Of a stretch of 64,000 nucleotides of DNA, positions 1 to 10,808 are shown one piece after another (the first letter of the stretch is position 1; each line of letters begins with the position of its first letter). The translations under genes were made by a program, and so were the position numbers. Source of the stretch: Margaritifera margaritifera (lineage: Eukaryota; Mollusca; Bivalvia; Unionida; Margaritiferidae); assembly GCA_029931535.1 (NCBI GenBank), contig JAQPZY010001569.1, positions 1,085,001 through 1,149,000 of the forward strand, in the 5' to 3' direction. The notes under the pieces are model-generated. The model made no database searches. It was not told where the DNA came from and worked only from the letters and a program-made list of their open reading frames with translations.

Positions 1-494
1 AATTGACATTGAATGATTTTTTAACAGCTAGAAAAACTTGAAATAAGACAGTAAGCAATGTTATACCTAGTAAAGTATCAAAATTAATGGAAGGTCCAAT
101 TTATGCATTTTTGACGTGTGGACAAAATTACGCCAATTAAGGCATATATAATTTTAAAATTTTCAAAACACTAAATACTACTCTAACATTTCGACCAGAT
201 GAAGACACAACATTTGCAAAACAACCTTTTTTTAAAGTCCATAAACCTCGTACTGCTCCACTCTAAAACTAAACATCTTCCTTGAAGCTTATCATCACGT
301 TTGATTTCATACCACAAAAAAACAAAATAATTTCACATAGTAACTTAAATAATGATATTGGTCAGTGTGGAAAAAATTGCTACAGGGTTATGCCTTTTGA
401 ATTTTCAAAACATAGAATGGATACACACCTTGACATTCAATATGTTCTTTTCTCATTACGAACATGTGACAGTTATAGAGCTTGTAATTTTCGG

Positions 495-780
495 GGTCCT
501 TGGGTGAGACACGAGAACAAGTTCTTGACCCGATGCAATGTTCTTGTGATTCTCCTCGCCCTAACGACAAAAACCTTGTTTGAGAACCGTCAAGAACCTC
601 GTTCTCGGTTTGAGAACCACACCACCTCTGAGTAGACGAGAACAAAGATGGTGGAACATGCCGAGAGTTAATCCGTCATGTTTTATGTTCCGGGATCAAC
701 TCGAGTTCTTAGGGCAAGAACATCAGGAACACTCACAAACCAAGGAGAACGTGTTCTTGGTGTTTGGGCGAAATCACTGA
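495..780 (+). repeat. Interspersed repeat family A, copy 1
   Basis: About 290 bp rich in GAGAAC and GTTCTTG words in both orientations, so it can fold on itself. A related copy lies in reverse complement near 46.04-46.33 kb. The shared blocks include CTTGGGYGAGACACGAGAAC, GTTCTTGAC and CTCGCCCTAAC. Two dispersed copies in opposite orientation indicate a short non-autonomous mobile element. No coding capacity is evident; the short frames crossing it are by-products of the repeat. The family is not recognised and the ends are approximate. Confidence 0.6.
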
Positions 781-954
781 GCAAGTCGCCTAAAGACGGC
801 CCTTGACTTTACAAATATAACGAGTCACGCGCTTGCTTGACAGGTAAGTTATTTTAATATTCTTTCGGTAAAGCTACAGCCTGTTGTAAGTGAATAATCA
901 AATCATTTTGAAATATATAAAAAAAAAAATTCACGCGACAGCAGATATGATTAG

Positions 955-1830
955 ATTAATGGTTTATAGGGGCTTAAATTGAAAAAACGTGTCAGTTTTT
1001 ACCCTTCCTTTCTGACGCCTTGATAAATGGGTCACACTTCTGTAAATTGATGGTCAATAATTAACAAAAATATTGTACCCTGGTGCAGGACAATGGAAGC
1101 TTTGGGAACAGTTCTCTGCATTATTATGTAAAGCTGCCTTGCTATATTGTAATCATTATGTGCAGCTCTGTGATAAGTATACCTCTTCATTAATTCCCGC
1201 AACTCTGTATGATATGACGCCAATAACGCACTCATAATAAAAACCACAGTAGACCGTGGTATATACAATATATTCGCAGGAAGCTAATGCACACATTGGA
1301 GCAGTCCAAGCCCTCCTTTTTTTCTTTTTTTTTAATTATTATACCTTCACTTAGAATTTAGATATTACATTATGTACATAAAAAAAGAGCAGGATATTAG
1401 GATAGCTCGTTAGCAAAGACGTGAGCATTCTATATTGCAGGTGTAGGGGATGTTTAACCACTAATATTTGTGAAAATATGCCAACACGTATGGCCATACA
1501 AACATATGGGTCTTACGTTTTATGAAGGATAGACCAGTTCATGCAATTTTGTATGACTATCACACAGTCAAACTAGCCGCATAAACTGTGTGTCAAGATT
1601 ATTGGCTCCATTAATGTCGGTTTATATTAGTTATCCTCCACAAACCACTTTGAGCTTTTAATATTTGGCACAAATACTTTTTTTAAAGATCATACATGTA
1701 ACAAAATCGAAGGTTACCAAGAGGCAAATATACATAGAAAGACTTTAAGTGAAACAAATTGGTCTTTACTTTGTTTTTGGATGCAAGTAGATTAAGGTCA
1801 TGTTTCTAATTAACAATGTGTGCCCACATA
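955..1830 (+). repeat. Diverged direct duplication, copy 1
   Basis: This block aligns by eye, in the same orientation, with about 8380-9125. Shared landmarks in the same order are TTCTCTGCAT, an AACGCAC word, GCAAAGACGTGAG versus ACAAAGACGCGAG, ATATTGCAGGTG, and GTTATCCTCCACAAACCA. The copies are well diverged, with indels throughout. No protein is recognisable in either copy. It could be an old transposable element or a local segmental duplication. Confidence 0.6.
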
Positions 1831-2342
1831 TATTCTGTAATCGATCAACTGGTTCCCTGGGGTAAATTATCAGGTTACCAAGCATGCGGATAATAATAAC
1901 ATATTCCTTTAGAACACAATGAGAATCGTGATATATCAGAAAATCATTTCTAAAGCATGCATCTAATTCTGTAATATATTATATTTTAGTTCTTGTCATA
2001 TCAATAACGCCCGTGAACTGATATTACCAATTTTAATTAACTGTATGAGATAATTTGATAGCTTGCATTCCATATGCATCAGCCAGGTAATTGCCTTTAG
2101 GGAAATCTTGTTTTTTTCCCACGTAATCCCCTTTAGATTTCCAAAATATTCATAGAAAATGTCTTGACTTATTAAGACAATAATTGCACAGATATTCAAA
2201 ACGTATCCCGAGATCATGTGGTAGGTTTTTAATCATTGAAGTACCTACAATTCTCTTAATTCAGATAGTGGCACAAATTATAATACAATTGTATGAATTT
2301 TAGCCAATTAGGAGCTGGATGTGAACAGTTCACAAGATGGAG

Positions 2343-2515
2343 AACCGCGGAAGCTCAGATGGTAGAGCGTCGTAGTCGAAATACAAGGGTTGCGGGTTCG
2401 ATACCCGCCCAAGTCAGCCTGGGTCGCCTGTCTCTATGTGTTCTTGAGAAAAGCACTTAGCTCCCATTGCTTGGGTATAAAATATGGCCAATAATGTTTT
2501 AAAGTGCCGTTAAAA
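2343..2515 (+). mobile_element. tRNA-derived SINE, copy 1
   Basis: The head carries RNA polymerase III promoter boxes: an A-box-like GAAGCTCAGATGGTAGAGCG and a B box within GCGGGTTCGATACCCGCC. A non-tRNA body follows, with blocks such as AAGCACTTAGCTCCCATT and a 3' end near CCGTTAAAAACC. The minus-strand copy at 18.22-18.41 kb shares head, body and tail in the same order, which marks a SINE rather than a lone tRNA gene. The anticodon arm is degenerate, so tRNA function is unlikely. Confidence 0.85.
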
Positions 2516-2866
2516 ACCAACAAACAAAACCTACTTCAATTGATAAGTGGACAAAACAATAAATGTGCTCACTGATTATGCAAATTTAGTGCACAAATTG
2601 TCAAAAACAATATGTTTATTTAATTAACAGCTTCTTAAATGTTATTCAGATGGTATACTGTAAAGTTTCTTTGAATTTTGGAAGTTTTAGATGAAAACAT
2701 AACAATTATAGTTTATATTCTATCAACAAAGAAAGAAACCGTAGATTTCGTTGTACGAACGATTGCTCTTTAAAATATGTTCACGAAAACAAAAACGTTT
2801 GTAATTGGCAAATCATCTAATGGTCATCTGGAAAGAATACACTTATATATGTATATTTTAACGTGT

Positions 2867-3470
2867 ATGATTTGCAAGTATCTGAACAACTATGCAGTGC
2901 TCATATATAGTACTACGTGTATCTGAGCTAATATATAGTGCTCGAAAATAGTAATGCGTGTATCTGAACTATTATGCAGCGCTTAAATATAGTACTACGT
3001 GTATCTGAACTACTATGCAGCGCTTAAATATAGCACTACGTGTATCTGAACTACTATGCAGCGCTTAAATATAGTACTACGCGTATCTGAACTATCACGC
3101 AGTGCTTAAATATAGTACTACGTGTATCTGAACTACTTCGCTGTGCTTAAATATAGTACTACGTGTATCTGGACTACTATGCTGTTCTTAAATAAAGTTC
3201 TACGTGTATCTGAGCTACAACGCAGTGTTTAAATGTAGTACTATGTGTATCGGGACTACTATGTTGTGTTTAAATATAGTACTATGTGTATCTGGACTAC
3301 TATGCTGTGTTTAAATATAGTACTACGTGTATCTTAACTACTACGCAGTGTTTAAATATAGTACTATGTGTATCGGGACTACTATGCTGTGTTTAAATAT
3401 AATAATATGTGTATCTGGACTACTATGCTGTGTTTAAATATAGTACTATGTGTATCTGGACTACTGTGCG
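2867..3470 (+). repeat. 41-bp minisatellite, about 13-14 copies
   Basis: Tandem units of about 41 bp carry the words ACGTGTATCTGAACTACTA and CAGCGCTTAAATATAGTACT. The first copies are diverged. Later copies fall into subtypes: GCAGCGCTTAAAT early, and GCTGTGTTTAAAT with a GGACTACT variant late. The order of subtypes suggests stepwise amplification from one end. There is no ORF. Confidence 0.9.
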
Positions 3471-3539
3471 TTTTTTATTATAGAGACAATGTTGACACAG
3501 TAAATGAGTTAAGACAAATTTGAAAAGGAAGACACTATC

Positions 3540-4190
3540 TGATGACGTAGCACACTGACGATCGAATCCAGGTGAGTTCTCTTCAATATACATCTGCATA
3601 CTTAATTTGCTCGAAATGCAATTATAATTCGAAGAGTTATTATGCTGCTACAACAGTTTGTGGGGTCGACGATGACGTAGAAAGCTGATAATCAAATTCA
3701 GCTGAGGTAATATCAATATAAACTTGCATATAAAATTTGCTGGAAATCTATTAACAGGTAAAGGAGTTTTCGTGTAGAAACGAATTTTGGTGCATCTTAC
3801 AATCAGGGGTCATAACTCCGCCAAATTGTGAACCAGAAGGCTGCAACTTTGTCTCAGTTTAAGTGTCATCAATATATTTACATACAAATGCAATATAAAT
3901 TGCATACCAATTTTGGTTGAAATAAAGTAAGAATTAAGAGAGATATCGTACTGAACGGAAATTGGGTGAGTCTGAACATCAAAGGCTTACCTCTGCTAAA
4001 AGGTGATACAGCATTCTGAAAATCTAACCCAGCAACACTAACAATTAAAACTCAACGAGATCTTTTTAAAGTTCAGCTTCCTGCTAAATTTGATTGAAAT
4101 CTAATTATTACATTCAAGAGCGTTATTGTGTGGAAACATGATAAACAAAGGAGTTATCGACTTTTCCAAACTTAGCTCTAACCCCAGCTC
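3540..4190 (+). repeat. Degenerate ~120-180-bp repeat series
   Basis: Four diverged units share an AATTTGNT(C/G)GAAAT block followed by a GAGTTAT/GAGTTTTCGTG block and a GAAAC word. They lie near 3605, 3730, 3905 and 4080. The third unit is preceded by GGTCATAACTCCGCCAAATT. This looks like an old dispersed element or satellite remnant. Spacing is irregular and there is no coding sequence. Confidence 0.55.
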
Positions 4191-4751
4191 ACGCTAATAT
4201 ACTTGAGAAAATCTTTCTAATATATAAAAAGAATATTCTATTCTAAAACGTGGAATTGCGGGACTCATGCTAATTCTCAAGAATCACGCTGAAAATTCAA
4301 TCGAATGCGCACAAATAGCGCATCATATTTTCAAGCCCTACCTTTATGTCGTCATTAAATCCAACATATATTCAAAAACTTCCCCAATTTGTTTTAAAAT
4401 AGAAGAGGGAATTCACCCCAATTTTCAGTTCTGGAACAGATCATGCTAAACTGTACAGATTTATTACATTACCTAAAAGAAATAAAAGTTCAAACTTGGA
4501 GTAAAATCAAAGCAGGACTTTCTTAGATATTTCTGCTCCAAGTTACTATATAATTTATATATTTTAGTTCAGGTTGTGGGAACATTTTCAACAGGTTGAC
4601 CCACATAATGCAACACGATGCAACTACTAGCACCATTCCCAAGCCGAATGTCCTTACATTGGCAATAGACAATTATATAAATAGACGCTAAACAAGGTTC
4701 ATTGATACCATGGAAAGGTCTATTGTGACAACGAAAATGGTTGGGTTCCAG

Positions 4752-4753
<2 letters not shown>

Positions 4754-4809
<56 letters not shown>
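4754..4809. repeat. (TA)n microsatellite
   Basis: Uninterrupted AT dinucleotide run of about 55 bp. Confidence 0.97.
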
Positions 4810-4813
<4 letters not shown>

Positions 4814-4901
4814 CATAAAGGACGAACATAACTGATATCATTTTTAATTTGCAAATTTATTTCTATACACAAGCCGGCATGTGGTCATATGCGCTTTTTC
4901 A

Positions 4902-4905
<4 letters not shown>

Positions 4906-4982
<77 letters not shown>
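4906..4982. repeat. (TA)n microsatellite
   Basis: Uninterrupted AT run of about 77 bp. It ends exactly where the inverted LTR copy (4984-5675) begins. Confidence 0.97.
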
Positions 4983-4983
<1 letters not shown>

Positions 4984-4986
<3 letters not shown>

Positions 4987-5488
4987 CCGACTCATTGGCC
5001 AAAAAATATATAACAGAAAGAAAGTGAAACCAAGAATGTTATTAAAATCAACAGGCAATTTATTTCATGACAATTAAAGTGAAAATTCAAACGATAGTTA
5101 CAATAACCTGAATTAAAGTCCAAATAATCCTAAGTGTCCTAATCACAAGTCCAAAAACATATAATGTTCCGAATGAATTCCAATAGCCTTGAATGTCCTG
5201 ATGTACCACACTTCTTGACTGTCCTGCTGTACCACAAGTCTTGAATGTCATGATGTACCACAATGGTGTAACCCGGAATGATTTTAATGAATTAACATAG
5301 ATCCCCCAAAAGTCTTACAATCTATGAGCACTTTAGTATTTCAAATGAATATTTTAAATAAATAATTCCTCTCTCTGAATTATATCTGGTTTTTATTACT
5401 GTAACATCTGATTATTAAAATAGCTTCTTTACAGACTGTTGTTTAGAACTAGACTTTCAGAACCCGAATGATCTCTTATTTACTAAAT

Positions 5489-5524
<36 letters not shown>

Positions 5525-5675
5525 ACACAGACAGACAGACAGACACACACACAGAGATATATATCTGTGTCTGTGTGTGTGTGAGTATATAGGTATACCT
5601 GACAATTCTCACATCAGAATATGAGTAATTTTTATGGATAATTATTTTGTGTACCTGACTTTTGACACAACAAGA
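4984..5675 (-). mobile_element. Gypsy LTR copy, minus strand (left arm of a palindrome)
   Basis: The reverse complement matches the LTRs of the gypsy element at 55.6-60.8 kb. It has the same 3' end type (CTTTCTGTTA... then a GAGTCGGAAC-like terminus), the AATTAAAGTGAAAA block, TCCGAATGAATTCCAATAG, and an AATAAATAATTCCTC block. A CA/CAGA microsatellite (5490-5583) sits at the LTR site that holds TA or TG/TA/GA runs in the other copies. The 5' side is near the GTACCTGACTTTTGACACAAC word, but similarity to the right arm continues to about 5815, so the outer boundary is uncertain. No internal coding region is attached, so this is a solo LTR or fragment. Confidence 0.8.
5490..5583. repeat. (CA)n(CAGA)n(TG)n compound microsatellite
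   Basis: A CA run, ACAG repeats, a short GATATA stretch and a TG run, all inside the minus-strand LTR copy. Confidence 0.95.
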
Positions 5676-5826
5676 CATGGAAATAACAGTCCAGCTGCTA
5701 ACAAAACCGGCCTTAAACTCAAATGCTATGTAAACATGTTGTTTAAATAATTAACATAATCTGACTAAAGCACAACTTACAATTATGGACACATACTATA
5801 AATTCGACATAATAACTATATAACTA

Positions 5827-5830
<4 letters not shown>

Positions 5831-5880
<50 letters not shown>
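5831..5880. repeat. (TA)n microsatellite
   Basis: AT run of about 50 bp between the two inverted LTR arms. Confidence 0.97.
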
Positions 5881-5883
<3 letters not shown>

Positions 5884-6335
5884 CGTATGACATATCGAGA
5901 TCTAAATGGTGAAGACCTGTGACCCCTATTATCTAATATTGGATGGCCCATAATGACAATAATACTGAGGTATATACTGATTAGAAATCTTTGAACCATT
6001 TTACCAGAAGAGAGAGTTATGTTATCACTCAAGAAAACCTAACCTGTATACCCCATTTGACAAGATCAGTTATCATGATTACCAATACGAAGTAGGCACA
6101 ATAAATCCTAAAGTTATAACGAAAATCCAAAAGCAAAGACTATATAGCGGACACTCAGTTTCGTACATTCGTCAATGTAGCCGGTTTTGCGACATATCAG
6201 TGATGATGTAAAATAATGATTTATGGCGCAAAACTTTGATTCTCCTTGAAAGGACCAAAACAAGAATTTTCTATAAACTGTATACGCAGGAATTGTATCA
6301 AAGTTATTTAGATTAAAACAAGAATAACTTTTTCC

Positions 6336-6425
6336 GGAATCATAAAAGGGACATCGGTAAAAAGGATATTATCTCGTGGCCACGTGATAATATATTATTT
6401 TTACCGCTGTTCCTTCAATGATTCC
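6336..6425. repeat. Near-perfect ~90-bp hairpin
   Basis: The two halves are reverse complements about the centre GTGGCCAC (6377-6384). GGAATCAT pairs with ATGATTCC, GGGACATCGGTAAAAA with TTTTTACCGCTGTTCC, and ATTATCTCGTGG with CCACGTGATAAT. It lies in the spacer between the two head-to-head LTR copies. It may be a separate small palindromic element or a cruciform-forming site. Confidence 0.85.
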
Positions 6426-6479
6426 GTATTTTTGGCCAAAAAGATTTTATATAATAATTTATTAAAATATCAACACCGT

Positions 6480-7246
6480 AGATCGAAATAATAACTTATA
6501 TTTGATCAAACTGTTATGTATATTGAATTTATAATATGTGTCCAAGAGGTAAGTTGTACTTTAGTCATTTGGTAAACAACATATTTACTGCATTTTAGTT
6601 CAAGGTCAGACTTGTTTACATAGCATTTAGTACTTAGATTGGAATTTTCCATGGATTCTATGAGAAAAGACACGTACACAGAGGAAATTTTCCATTAGAG
6701 TTACACATATTCTAAAACGTTCTGTCACGTGACTTACGTTTATATATAGAGATTTTAGTGGACAATATTTGATTCTTGTTCAAATAGTCAGTCTATGAAA
6801 AATCATTTTAATAATCAGATGTTTATAGTTGTGTTGTGAACATCCAGAGCAAGTCCAGATAGACGATTATTTATTTGAAATATTCATTGGAATTACCAAA
6901 AGTGCTCATTCTCATATTGGATTAATACTTGTCTTTGGGACTTATGTGAATTTATTCAAAGATATTCTGGATTACATCATTCAGGCATATGAGGATATTC
7001 AAGACTACTGGCATATCAGAACATTCAAGACTACTAATACATCAGGACATTCAAGGCTATTGGAATTCATTCGGAACATTATATATTTAGGACTTATGAT
7101 TAGGACACTTAGGATTATTTGGACTTTAAAAGTTTCTTTTGAGTTTTCACTTTAATTGTCTAGAAATAAATTGCTTGTTGGCTTTACTTACATTGTTGGT
7201 TTCACTTTCTTTCTGTTACATTATTTTAAGACCTAGAGTCTTAACA
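6480..7246 (+). mobile_element. Gypsy LTR copy, plus strand (right arm of a palindrome)
   Basis: Matches the 55.6-56.3 and 60.3-60.8 kb LTRs in the same orientation: a GTTGTGTTGTGAA block, GATTATTTATTTGAAATATT, CATTGGAATTAC, TTGGAATTCATTCGGAACAT, CACTTTAATTGTCT, CTTTCTTTCTGTTACA, and the terminus ACCTAGAGTCTTAACA at 7231-7246. The upstream part (about 6520-6640) also matches the reverse complement of 5695-5815. What follows the LTR end is not a primer-binding site, so this too is a solo or fragmentary LTR. A 108-codon frame crosses it (6829-7155) with no recognisable product. Confidence 0.8.
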
Positions 7247-7249
7247 AAA

Positions 7250-8375
7250 CCTAAAGACTTCGCTAAAACCCATGCCTAAGGTTTAAAGATAACACGTATT
7301 TTTCATATGTTTTTACACAGGGAAGTAATATTATACTTTAACAAACGAGACTGAATGTGCAAGATACTCATGGCCCCAATATTCTTTTCATAACTGGTCC
7401 ATAATAAAAACAAAAGAAGGGGTGAATGTTTCGAAATCCATAAGCGAAAAGAAGAAATGTATAACAAGTGTCCAGGCAAACCAGCATGCGACAAAATTAA
7501 ATTCATGCAAATAAATAGATCAGCATGCTGCATCGTTAAATTCATGCAGTGTAATACTCTTTCAAACTAAATAGCTAACATCATCCCCATCATAGAACTA
7601 AATTCCCATTCTGAGCCATGCTTTAATGTATATTAAGTAGACCTGAAACTTAGACACTTCTAAACTATTTCTCAATAAGCTGCTATCAAATTTATGTGAT
7701 CATGTTATATGCTACAGAACACATGATTTCTATGTGAATGACCGCTGTTAGCCGATTTGAAATCATACACTGTTTGAGAGGCAATTTGTGTTGCCATGTC
7801 CCTACACTACCCCTGACTCCTACGTTCCCAATAAAGCTACAATTTACCTAAACATTTCACTCGTATTAATGTTGTTATATTACTTAACATGACGCCATAC
7901 AACTTGCGAATACTACTAGAATAGATCAAACACTTTTAGTGAAATACTTTAAAATACTAAAGTAGTCAATATTTACATGAACCTTACGTTATTTCTTCGC
8001 CCCCCCCCCAAAAAAAAACAAAAAAACAAACAAAAAAACAAACAAACATCAAGATCAAAAAACATGTACACCCCTCTCTTCAACTTTGATTTTGTTTACA
8101 AGATTGCATGGAACAAAAGAATCATGTGGTATGAAAACTAAAACTTACTTTGGGATAGACCATGAAAATTGATTCCAGCTCAAATACATGTGCATTTTCA
8201 TACCATAAAATAAAAGAGCTCTGAAAATTTAATGTGTTGGTTTACTACAAGAACAAGAGATGTACATGATTAAGAGGTATGTCATTATTAATCTGTTTTC
8301 TGTGATGACATAGCTTGTAAGCAGCTAATATTGTAATCATATTGAAGTGATCTAACGTGCTGATGGTATATATAG
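7250..8375. other. AT-rich sequence, nothing recognised
   Basis: No gene, RNA or repeat family was identified. It contains a C9 run followed by an A/CAAA-rich stretch at about 7999-8048. Confidence 0.5.
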
Positions 8376-8379
8376 GATA

Positions 8380-9125
8380 TGGAGAATTTAATTCAGACTG
8401 CGTGTCAATTTTGACCTTCCTTCAAAACGTCTGGACATGTTTGTGTTACTTTTGAACATTGAATGCAAATTTTCAAAAGAAGATGTTGTACACGGCAACA
8501 GAACGATTGTAGCTTTGACAACTATTCTCTGCATCATGATATTTTAGTGTCGAGCTACTTTGCTAGTCATATATAATCTCTTTACTATTGCAAAATAATG
8601 ATTAAGCAATTCATTACTCTCAGAGCTTTTGTATCAGGTGACGCAAGTAACGCACGTGTAATATATTATATAGCACACGGTGATCATATGTACTGCCTCT
8701 ATCTTAAAATGTGAACACCATATTAGTTACAGAAAGGAACACCATTATATTAGGGCGGTGAGCTAACAAAGACGCGAGGCTCAGATATTGCAGGTGCAAG
8801 GGGATATCTGATCACTCACATTTGTAAAAGTGCGTTTGCCGTTTTGCGATATGACTATGTGCTCCATAACATTTGTTTTTTAAGAATATACCTGTTCATA
8901 TAATTTAATTTGGCTTTCATGGTGTCAGGCCTAACCTTGTCTACTGTAGTTTAAGATTATTAGCTGAAATAATATTTATGAGTGCTAGTTATCCTCCACA
9001 AACCAGTTGGTCGGCGTGAATACAATTTCAATAGAAAGACAACTGTTGAGAAGAATCGGCCTGAACCTATTCCAGGAAGCATGCATATTTATGTCTCGTT
9101 TCTTTTAACAATGCTTGCTAACAAT
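8380..9125 (+). repeat. Diverged direct duplication, copy 2
   Basis: Same-orientation partner of 955-1830, about 7.4 kb away. Shared landmarks include TTCTCTGCATCATGATAT, GACGCAAGTAACGCAC, ACAAAGACGCGAG, CAGATATTGCAGGTGCAAGG and GTTATCCTCCACAAACCA. It is not recognisably coding. Confidence 0.6.
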
Positions 9126-9428
9126 ATTTCTAATTGACTTTTCAGCTGAAGTATCAACTATTCTCTATTGAACAATACCATCTCGTGGAGTTCAACAAGC
9201 AAGCATGGACACCATTTTATTGAAGAATGCGATGAAAAAATAGATTTTGCTTACTAGAATCATATTATTAAGAACTTTGTTCAAAATCTTTAAAAATATG
9301 TTATACCAAAAAGTTTAAAAACATGTTGCTGGAATATTTCTCTTCGATTGAGAAAAGCGTAAAATGACAATAAAGAAAATAATTGGACAAAAAAGGTCTA
9401 ATATGGCAAGCACTTTATGAACGTACGA

Positions 9429-9514
9429 TAGAGAGAGAGAGAGAGAGACAGAGAGAGACAGACAGACAGACAGAGACAGAGACGGAGAGCGACACAGAGA
9501 GAGAGACAGAGACA
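9429..9514. repeat. (GA)n/(GACA)n microsatellite
   Basis: Interrupted GA and GACA repeats of about 85 bp. The reverse-strand frame crossing it is a serine/leucine repeat and not a gene. Confidence 0.95.
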
Positions 9515-10800
9515 GTACAATGCTGAGCAGGATAAGGATTAGCAAAAACGAAGAAATTGAGTTTAGAGTGTTATCGTTGACTTGTTCATATCAATAACTT
9601 AACTTTTGTCTCAAGCAATGCAATATAAGAAATAGGTCATATCCGCGAGTTTAGACTCTAGTGTTTAAAAAGAGAAAGTAGTAAAAAGGATGGAAAAGCT
9701 GGAGCATTTATTTATTTATTTTTTTTTAATTTATTTATGCTGCCTTTTGGTCAATTTGTTTTAAAATTTGGTCAAAAACACTGTTTTAAAGAATTTCATT
9801 CAAGTGTTTAACTCTTAAAATTTTTTCAAGATTTTCTCTTATTGTTCCTACTTTTGGTGATAAATTGAAGAATAAAAACCTAACATAACAAGTCTTTTAT
9901 CACTATTCAACAAAATTGAACTTTGTTGTACCCATTGTTCAAACAATTACCCTATTAATAGTTAAGAAAGAAAGAAAGAAAGAAAAAACGGTTTTTACTG
10001 GAAATCACTTCAATGTTTTCTGTTCCACTTTAACATCTAAATAAGAATTTTTAAAAAAACATGTAAACCTAAAAATAAACATATCATGGATTTATTTAAA
10101 ATTTAATCTACTAAATATTGTAAAGAAACAACTGGTTTAAATTATTTACTATTTATTCTGTATTCTAGCAAATATCCAACCAAAACTATAAAAGATCAAT
10201 AATTTCAGCTTTACAATATGGCAAAGAAATGTTTTATAAATTCAAACCACTTAGTTTTAAAACCATACTGCGGAATCTGACACACTAGGCTTTAGTAAGG
10301 TAATTTGAACTCTAGTAGTTTCATGAAAATAATTTTAAAACACCTATCTTGAAAAATATGTTAGATATTCTGGCACTCAAAAGTTTTAAATATCTAGTTA
10401 AGTTTATTTCTTGTAATATTGTGCAATTTATTTTACTCGTGGATAAAAACAGTGTAGTAGTACAGTGCAATTTATTGAAACCTTTGGTAAAGAAAAGAGT
10501 ATACAGAATTTTATGTAGAAATAAGTTCTCTCTATGTAAATGGCTATTATAACATTATCTTAAAACAATGAAACGAGGTAAAGAATAAAGAGCGTTTTAT
10601 TTTTCTATAGAGCTGAATATTTTAGAGATGTAATAATATAAGAAAATGTTCTAGAATAGATGTAGAGCAAATGTTTAGTTTATGTACTCCAAATGTTGCG
10701 TATCGAGTCGTAAACAGTGCGTGGCTCTATTGGCTGTACGACTTTGAGTTTTTCTTATAATTCATAAACGTTTCATTGTAAAGATTACCAATTATTTTTT
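9515..10800. other. AT-rich sequence upstream of the polymerase remnant
   Basis: Very AT-rich, with a T9 run near 9718 and a (GAAA)n run at 9964-9985. A 67-codon frame at 10349-10552 has lysine- and leucine-rich composition but no recognisable product. If the polymerase at 10.8 kb belongs to a Polinton, one terminal repeat might lie here. I could not identify one. Confidence 0.4.
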
Positions 10801-10808
10801 TTTAATTA

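Noticed and set aside
388..780. Overlapping frames of 66-117 codons on both strands
   Set aside because: They lie in an interspersed repeat with a reverse-complement copy at 46 kb. The frames are not conserved between the copies and look like repeat artefacts.
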